Positions 57,074 through 64,000 of a DNA stretch of 64,000 nt are shown here, in pieces. Within the stretch, counting starts at the first letter, position 1. Each line of letters starts with the position of its first letter. This stretch comes from Purpureocillium takamizusanense (lineage: Eukaryota > Ascomycota > Sordariomycetes > Hypocreales > Ophiocordycipitaceae): assembly GCF_022605165.1 (NCBI RefSeq), contig NC_063068.1, positions 1,116,001-1,180,000 of the forward strand, written 5' to 3'. A program made the translations under genes and the position numbers. Under the pieces are notes generated by a model. The model saw nothing but the letters and a program-made list of their open reading frames with translations, had not been told where the DNA came from and searched no databases.

Positions 57074-58329
57074 TGTTTGTTGGGACGACGACGACGACGA
57101 CGGCAACGAAGACGCGTGGTACCCGGGGGTGAACTTGGCGGTGGCGAAGCAAACAGTCGTGCGGCAGGAGTGTAGGCAGGTAGGTAGGCAGGTAGGTAGG
57201 TTGTACGAGGCAGGTTGCCACGTACGTATTCGACGGCTGCAGTTGTGCTGATGCGCGTAGACGTATATACCGTATTCGCGCGCGGTCGGTCAATGCGGAT
57301 CGTGTGTAGATGGGCGTTGCTGCTGTTCGCGGTACGTAAGATAGTAGCTGCAGCTGGGCTCTGCTGCTGGTCGAGCTCACGAGGCGAAGCTCAAATTTCG
57401 GACATGTCACGCCAACGGGGCCACCCGGGCTCACGTGGTCCACGTGCGATCCACCCATCATTACGTCTCTTCGTGCAGCAGCGTTCATGTTAGTTTCATG
57501 CCACCAACGTTTCATGATAGTATGCCGCATCTCGGTAGCGTGATGAAGAATTAATTGGTCAGAGGGCGTAGATGACAGCTCATATTCTTCACCCGAAACC
57601 GGCGCGCGTAGAATCTGCTTTCCAACGCCTCGCCCTCGGACTGTTGGCGTAGTGTGGACGGAGTGAGCACAGCCCTAGGGTAGGCACTTTGACTGAACGG
57701 CCATCACATAGGCAAGCTACTTCGCGTCTTCCTTCAGAACATTGCAAATCAAGGCTCGGATTGAAAGAGAAATCTCCTATGCTCCATCTAGAGGCCAAAG
57801 CCCACTGCTCCGCCCCCCCTCCTCGACTCCTCTGACCCTTCGCCAAATGGACCTGCGCTTGGTCCATGCACAACGTCATCAAATGAAAGAAGGTGCGTCT
57901 CCATGACAAAACGCCAGCCTTTGCCCTGCTGTTTCCTGGGAGCGATGCCAAAAACATTCATATTTGCCTATTCGTTCTCCTCCCCATGTCACCATGCCCC
58001 GAAAGGGTATCTGCCCAATCCGGTGTGCGTCGTCATCAGTCCTCCCAATAGTACAGTCGAAAGAAACAGCATGAAAAGGAGGTCGAGTTCACCCAGACTA
58101 TTATACGTGACAAAGGAAAGGGTATGGCCGATCCAGGTGGGGTTGTCGTGATCATATCGTTTCGTCGTCTCCAATGTAGGTAGTAGAAATTGTGATGGTG
58201 GCCCTCTGATCTCCGACATGGGGATGACACCGGCTAGCCGGTGTATGCGCTCTACCACACCAGGCCTTGTCCGTTATCCCAGGCACAAAACCTCTGCCAA
58301 TTCCGCGCCGCCGTCTTGTGGATATATCG
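57074..58329. other. Intergenic between COX16 and the FHA gene
   Basis: 1.26 kb with no supported gene. A GGTAGGCA-type repeat lies at 57172-57202, in the COX16 promoter. Confidence 0.5.
57172..57202 (+). repeat. GGTA/GGCA tetranucleotide repeat
   Basis: Alternating GTAG and GCAG tetramers about 100-130 nt upstream of the COX16 ATG. Confidence 0.8.
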
Positions 58330-60613
58330 TCATCTTTCCAATCGTGAAGGAGGAGGCTGCCAACCGTTTATGTATGCCATCAAGCCCATCCCGATGAGCA
58401 CAACTCCTAGCATCGATGCGTACGGTAGGCCCGCATGTAGGTGATGTTCCTGCATCGGGCCGGCCCTCTGCGATGTGAGCGGCGTGATGGTATTCGCCCT
58501 CGATAGCGTGGGATCATCGTCCATAGCGCCGCTCGCGCGCGCGATTTCGGGCGGCTCTTCGGCTGCAATATGCGCCGGCGAAACGTCCGACTCTACCGCG
58601 TCACGCCGTCCCGAACGACTCTTACGTGATCGAGATCGTCGCCTTTCCTCAGCCGCAGCCCTCTTGGCCTCCTCAGTCCGGAGCTGCACGACCATCTCGG
58701 CGAGTGTTTGGCGCTCTGCATCGCGTTCCGACTCGGCAGCCTCGCATCGCCGCCTCCAAGCCTCAAGCTGCTCCCGCATGTCCCGCATCTGGCCGTCCAT
58801 CGTGTCGATGCGGTACTGCAGCGCAGTAGCTGTCTCCTGAGCTGCCTCAGCCCTCGCGGCGGCCTCGGCAACAGTGGCCTTGTCGTCCTCGTCGGCCTGG
58901 GGGGGCGCCGCCTCGATCTCGGTGCTGGGCGCGGGCAGTTCCTCTTTCGGCTCCAAATCCCCTGTTTTGGCGACTCCATTCATCTGGTTGCTCGCATTTT
59001 CCTCTAATCGCCGAGCCAAGCCTTCCGCCAGCTCGCGAGCCTCGCGTTCTTTCTGGAGCATGGCCTCCAGCTCGCGCATGCGTGCACTTTGAGAATCGAT
59101 ATCTCGCTTGGCATTGTTGAGCGCCTCCGTGAGCTGAATGATCTGGTTCAGATTCTCCTGTCGCACAGGTGAGGGATTCGGGGGCCCCGACTTTGGTCGT
59201 TCGGTAGGCCCACGCTTCAACGACGGCAGGTCAGGCTTCTCAGGAAGCGGCTGTTGTGGCGGGGGCGCGGGAGGATCAGAGAAGCGAGCCTTCGGGTCGG
59301 CTCGGAATTGCATACCGCCACCATTGACTAACGACTTCGGGGGCTCTGGCGGTTCTGGTTTCTCCAGATCTTTGACATCGTCTTTAGAAAGCAGGGTGTG
59401 AACGAACTGATTCGTTCGGCTCAGATCCTGCGCCTGTAGTCGGGCGCTCCGCATCTCGTTCTATCGTAAAAGTTAGAAAATATGAGGTGACAGCGAGTGC
59501 GGCGATACTCACAGAAAGACGCTTGAGGATCTGATCGGTAGCTATAGGGGCCAGAAAAAACGAGCGCTGTTGGGCCATGCCGTTGACCTGCGCAACCATG
59601 GGCGCGCCGTTTTGCATCATGCGGCCGCCGTTGTTGCCCATGGGAGCACCGCCAGCCGCCCGGCCACGCATCTGGAGCGGGCCGTTGGGGATCAGCATGG
59701 TGCCGTTGGCCGGGTCCAGGTCGCCAAAGTTCATATCCATAACATTGTTGGTGTTGCTCAGGAAACCGGCATGCTCAACCTTGGCTGCGACCTTGTGATG
59801 AACGACTGTCTTCTGGTCCTCGCTCACAATGTCGATGCCTAGCTCGAGGTGATCCGCTGTCTGCAGCTCATGAGGTTCCGACTCGCGATTCTCCTGCGAG
59901 AGGCGAGTGCCGTTGACGAACGTGCCGTTTGACGACTTGACATCCCGAATGTAGATTTTGCCGTTGCGCTCTGCATAGATCTCGGCGTGTTGCCTGGACA
60001 GCACTTTACTGTCGAAGAAACCGTTAGTTGGCGTCGGGATCGTCTTCTGGTTGGTTTGCCGGCCGATCCGCAGGCTGTCGGGAGCAAAAGGAACGGCGAT
60101 AGTCTTTCGTTCAAACGTGCCGTTGAGAGAAAGCAGATATAGAACCGGCTGACCCGGCGGAAATTGCTCTTGAGGCATGGCCCGCATCACGGGCTGCTGC
60201 TGCGGAGCCACCTGAGGCTGGCCATGGGCCACTTGCATCTGCCCTTGCGGGGGAACCATGCCGTTCGGCCGGCCGGCGGGCAGCCTGGAAAAGTCCGGCT
60301 GCGGCTCGCCCTTGCTCACCGGCCAAGGGTGCTTTGGTTGTGGGCGCTTCCGAGGGCCGGCGTTGCCCGACCACTGACTCAAATCGGATGCGGCAGAGAG
60401 CGGCGTGCCATTGGACTGGGAGCCGTTGGTGGCGACGGTAGTGTTGGACGAGGTCGAGGAGACGGAGGAGGAGGAGTTTGTGCGCGAGAGCTGTTTGCGT
60501 GGCGCAAACATGCCTCTCACTTCGTCGGGATTCATGGGGTTGCTGCCGTTAATGGATCCCCATGCTGGCCGCGAGATCTGGGGGAAGGTCGGGGGGCTCG
60601 CAACAGCAGTCAT
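58330..60613 (-). CDS. ham-4: FHA-domain tail-anchored STRIPAK component (SLMAP homologue, PRO45/HAM-4 type)
   Basis: Exons 59513-60613 and 58330-59460 give 743 residues; the 52-nt intron is phase 0. An FHA domain spans about 155-270 with the expected phospho-Thr-binding residues: Gly184-Arg185, Ser206-Arg207, His209 and Asn229-Gly230. Coiled coils cover about 415-480 (ENLNQIIQLTEALNNAKRD) and 565-640. A C-terminal tail anchor lies at about 711-733 (SMLGVVLIGMGLMAYINGW) with a short end. This order (FHA, coiled coil, tail anchor) is that of SLMAP, Far9/Far10 and Sordaria PRO45/Neurospora HAM-4. These tether the PP2A-containing STRIPAK complex to nuclear envelope, ER or mitochondria and are needed for hyphal fusion and fruiting-body formation. 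Confidence 0.9.
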
Positions 60614-61595
60614 GAGGAAGGATCGAGGTCGGCTCGAGTCGATGGGTTCAGGACGGAGGAGATGAGGATCTGGTGCCCTCTTTTGTTGTCGAGACGACGT
60701 CGTCGACTGCGCTTCCCTCGTCGGCCAACTTCACCGCTCCACCACCCTGTTGGTGACGTCGGAAGCGCGGCTCAAGTCGCACAGCGCCGTCGGAGGGTCG
60801 TCCGGTATCCCCAAACGCTCGTCTCGACTCGAGGACGGTAGCTGGCTGATGCTCTTGAATGCTGCTGAGGTGGCACGATAGGCGTCCGGCTAACGATGGG
60901 CGGGTGGCCAATTGACAGCGGGCGAGCCTCGCGGGTGCGGACGGAAACGCGCTCGCTGATGCACCTGCACGGCGGCCGACGTGCAGCAGAGTGCCGGACG
61001 ATGGAAAAATATGGACAAAGGGGATCGTTTTGGCGCGATCGTGGTCGGCCAGCATGGGTGGAGTGAGCAGTGGAAGGGGAGATTGGGAATCGAGCTGGCT
61101 GGCTGTGGTTCCCCCGTTTCTCGCTAGGCGCTGCCGTTACTGTTGGTGCTGGCCGGGGTGTGTGTCGGGGTTGGTCTGGAGGCAGACACAGTGCTGAGGA
61201 GCCCCAGCCGGGAGCTCACTGCGAGGTCGCGTCGAACCCTGAACACAACATCGACGCGGAGTCCATGACGCTCTGCTCTCGCTACTTTCTTTGAACAGAA
61301 TTTCGCAATAGACAAGACTGCGCCCGAGGATGCTCTGGCCCAGGAAGCAGGCCGTCAGCAGCTCATGACCGCACTCCACGTGACGTATAGCCCTACCGTG
61401 CACGACGTGGAACAACGGCCAGATATACACTGTGAGGGGCGGAGACTGCAGCGCATAATCATTCCGCCGAAGCCGTATTCCTTGCCCAATCAGTCGATCC
61501 CATCGTCGTCAAGCTTGCAGTGAGCTTCAAGGCATTGCCGACAACCACCTCGAGAAAGAGGCACAGGCCATCCGTCAGACAAGAAGCGCGCAAGC
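60614..61595. other. Divergent intergenic region ham-4 / MGR2
   Basis: About 980 bases between divergent starts, with no supported gene. Confidence 0.5.
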
Positions 61596-62146
61596 ATGCC
61601 TCCTGTCGCTGCGGTTCCCGGCGGCGGCCAGCATGGCCCCTCCAACTTTGACAAGTGTACGCTGCATTCATTTCTCTATGTCCTGCGGGGCGCTAACAAC
61701 GACCTGCAGTCAAGATGGGCGCCATGATGGGCGGAAGTACGAACCCCGCGGATGACTCCATGATACGACCGGAACGCTAACAACACCAGCCGTCGGCGTC
61801 ATTATTGGGTTTATTTTCGGTGCGGACCCCCTACTGTGGACGCCTCGCGCGGCGCTGACCTGACCTGTGGCAGGGACCGTCAACATCTTCCGATATGGTG
61901 CTGGCTCCCAGGGCATCATGAGAACTCTGGGACAGTATATGGGTGCCTCGGGGGCTACCTTTGGGTCCGTATCCATGCTCTTTGTGCGGGGCAAATTCGA
62001 ATTGCTTACCTGCCCGCAGCTTCTTCATGTCTATCGGCAGTGTCATTCGCTCCGACGGCGACCCGAAGTTTCACGAAATGTACATGCGGGCGCAACGGCG
62101 CCCGATCGTATTGATGGCGAATCCGGCGTGGCGGAGGTCGACGTGA
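61596..62146 (+). CDS. MGR2: Mgr2/ROMO1 family mitochondrial inner-membrane protein (TIM23 lateral gatekeeper)
   Basis: Five exons: 61596-61656, 61710-61736, 61790-61819, 61874-61964 and 62020-62146, giving 111 residues. All four introns are 53-55 nt with GT...AG ends. Spliced, they read GPSNFDKFKMGAMMGGTVGV, IIGFIFGTVNIFRYGAGS, TLGQYMGASGATFGFFMSIG and SVIRSDGDPKFHEMYMRAQ. Two Gly-rich transmembrane helices (GxxxG pattern) are typical of Mgr2/ROMO1. Mgr2 couples Tim21 to the TIM23 translocase and guards lateral release of preproteins. Exons 2 and 3 are only 27 and 30 nt, easily missed by gene finders. Divergent from ham-4. Confidence 0.93.
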
Positions 62147-64000
62147 AAGCGACCGCATCAAGAAAGCTATACACGTCAACATCTGCAGCATCCATGTACC
62201 AATTATGGTGATATACCCACCACCTCTATTTGTAAAATACAAGAAGACGTCTGATCACAGACATTGAGTTCTGGGCAGGAGGCTGGAGCGACGGCACTCT
62301 TCAACGGTCCTCGCAAACACATCAAACACCATTCAGAGGCGCAGAGTGATTTCATACACCATCAATGTCTGGGAGCGCCGTGTCGCCCCTTCCACGGTGG
62401 CTGTCTTGCCAAACTGTACGACAGCGACGATCCGGCGGCATCAAGCGAATAAGCGAGCACCAGATCTCGGGCGCTCTGCCTCGACCATATGCCGACCAGT
62501 CGCCTCGTCTTTGCCACTTCGCACTGCCTTCTTCGGCCCTCGTAGGAATTCATGGGTCCAGGATCTTCTGCCGGCGTCGCGACGACAATTCCGCGGCGTG
62601 AAAACAAAACTATTTCTGCCAAGCTTGCGGGATATTGGCCATGCCACCGGCGCCGGCGCCCAAAATCCTCTGACCACGTGTTGACAATGGCATGGCGGTC
62701 AGACACTCGATAGTCGGTAGCAACTGACAATCGTGTGCAGACTCCGCCTTCGGTCTGGAGCACGGACTGCGGGACGGAGTCATGGCTGCTGTGCACACTA
62801 GCGAGCAAAACTGCGGAGATGGGCGGGCGGGCCGGCCATGATGCTGTCGATGTCCTCGGAACCCCGCTCGCAGCCGTCAGTGCCCAGATTCCTCGACGTA
62901 ACCGTCGTACATTCGCCAAGCCGGACGCGCTTTCGCGCATGGGTACAACTCGTTGGACAAAGTTGCCCAGAGGTCAAGATCAAGGTCTGGAGCTAGCAAA
63001 TGTGAGTGCACATTTTGACAGCTCGACAAGGATGCCCTCGTCTCGGTTGCGGCGAACCATCCTACCATTTGCAACCGATGCACGTATGGAAACTTGTACA
63101 TATGTACTACTACGTTGCTTTGACATGAATCATTCATTGGTATTGCAGGGGCCATAAGCCCACCTAGAGAAGTCAAAGACCGGATAGATCCGCCGACTAT
63201 ACGAGTCGTTCGTTGACATACGGAAACGGGCCGCCGCTAGGCCCCTCATGGCAGTCGTCAAGAGGACTCAAGAGTTGACAAGGCCAAAGTCGGACCTTGG
63301 ACTCGGCAGTCAATCCGGTCCTCAACCCCAACGGCACGGATTATGGCTGTGGTGCTTCTTTGGCAGCCGGAGCCTTTCGAGAAGGTATGGCAACGGCATA
63401 CACGTGCGCACGACGACAGACGCTATTCCTGTCAAGCTCTATGCGGCCCCCAGCGTGATGCATAGTCCGGCTCTGACGTTCGCGTAGCTTGGTTCGGCTG
63501 AGTTCCCGATCCGTGACGACCGGGCTGACCTCCGGTGTAAGCAGACCACATGGCGCGGCATCGCGCGGTGCGACACGCCAACAGGGGCCAGTCTCGAGCC
63601 TCCCCGGAGACGTCGTGTCGCACGGCCTTTTCTCTCGCGAAGCGGGTCGCTGCGCATGAGCGGTCGTTTACCGCGACGGGGTGGCTGACCGTGACCTTGC
63701 ATTCCTCCACATAGCCGCCCCGGTAGGCTGGGAACGGTGACTTGCAGCCGACCGAGCATCGCAGCGCATGGTTGGCACTTTTGGGTGCAGCTGCTGTGGC
63801 TGCCATGCCTTGCCGGCTGCGCTGGCTTGGCCACGGCCTATGGAGCTCCCCTGCGCGCTGGCGTTGACGCAGGAGTTGCTTTTGGCGATGTCATCGCGCA
63901 CGGTCGCGGGCTTTCTTCGAGTATGTACATGGATGGAGCGACCCGGCTCAAGGGCGTCACAACACGGCATTAGTCCAGCGGCTGTGCTGGCTGAGGACAT
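62147..64000. other. Right flank, no supported gene
   Basis: 1.85 kb with open frames in several phases (for example 62362-62940 minus) but no recognisable motif, splice-linked exon pair or RNA gene. Confidence 0.5.

Noticed and set aside
62362..62940. 192-codon minus-strand frame downstream of MGR2
   Set aside because: No motif, and competing frames of similar length on the plus strand.

Overview
This window is nuclear DNA of a filamentous ascomycete (Pezizomycotina). The genes carry short introns of about 50-150 nt with GT...AG ends. The gene set is fungal: IVY1, NUP53, a PRO45/HAM-4-type SLMAP homologue, COX16, MGR2 and a fungal ribonucleotide-reductase inhibitor. The GC-rich codon use and protein flavour suggest a Sordariomycete, most likely Hypocreales; that placement is inference. 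No tRNA, rRNA, CRISPR array or recognisable transposon was found.

Region A (1-20.5 kb) looks accessory. It holds a formaldehyde-dehydrogenase-like Zn-ADH (cut at the left edge), a bacterial-type solute-binding protein with a signal peptide and a C-terminal KDEL, and a secreted SH3-like plus CHAP cell-wall hydrolase. These are followed by a GNAT acetyltransferase, an ABCC/MRP transporter broken by one in-frame TAG and lacking several ATPase residues, an HSL-type alpha/beta hydrolase, and a nucleoside-phosphorylase-fold protein of the kind found at the N-terminus of fungal NLR-like proteins. A heavily decayed pseudogene and a small orphan gene close the region. Long empty spacers separate the genes.

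Region B (20.9-44.9 kb) is compact housekeeping sequence: NUP53, IVY1, a small beta-rich orphan, an LRR protein, RNA 3'-phosphate cyclase, GAR transformylase, a PLP2-type phosducin-like protein, ribosomal protein eS27, an RNR inhibitor with a PIP box, a Gemin2-like protein, mitochondrial GatA, PRP38 and a one-TM coiled-coil protein. Many are arranged as divergent or convergent pairs. The eS27 promoter carries Homol-D and Homol-E-like boxes.

Region C (44.9-56.6 kb) is an 11.7-kb gene-poor tract with one convincing ORF (a disordered 277-aa protein). It is rich in microsatellites and homopolymer C/G runs. Region D (56.6-62.1 kb) returns to core genes: COX16, the FHA tail-anchored STRIPAK component, and MGR2/ROMO1, which is split into five small exons. 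The last 1.9 kb shows nothing convincing.

Three genes serve mitochondria (GatA, COX16, MGR2), three serve RNA metabolism (RTCA, Gemin2-like, PRP38) and two serve nucleotide supply (GART, RNR inhibitor). They are not an operon-like unit; the shared feature is bidirectional spacing. Exon joins were worked out by eye from splice consensus and reading-frame continuity.
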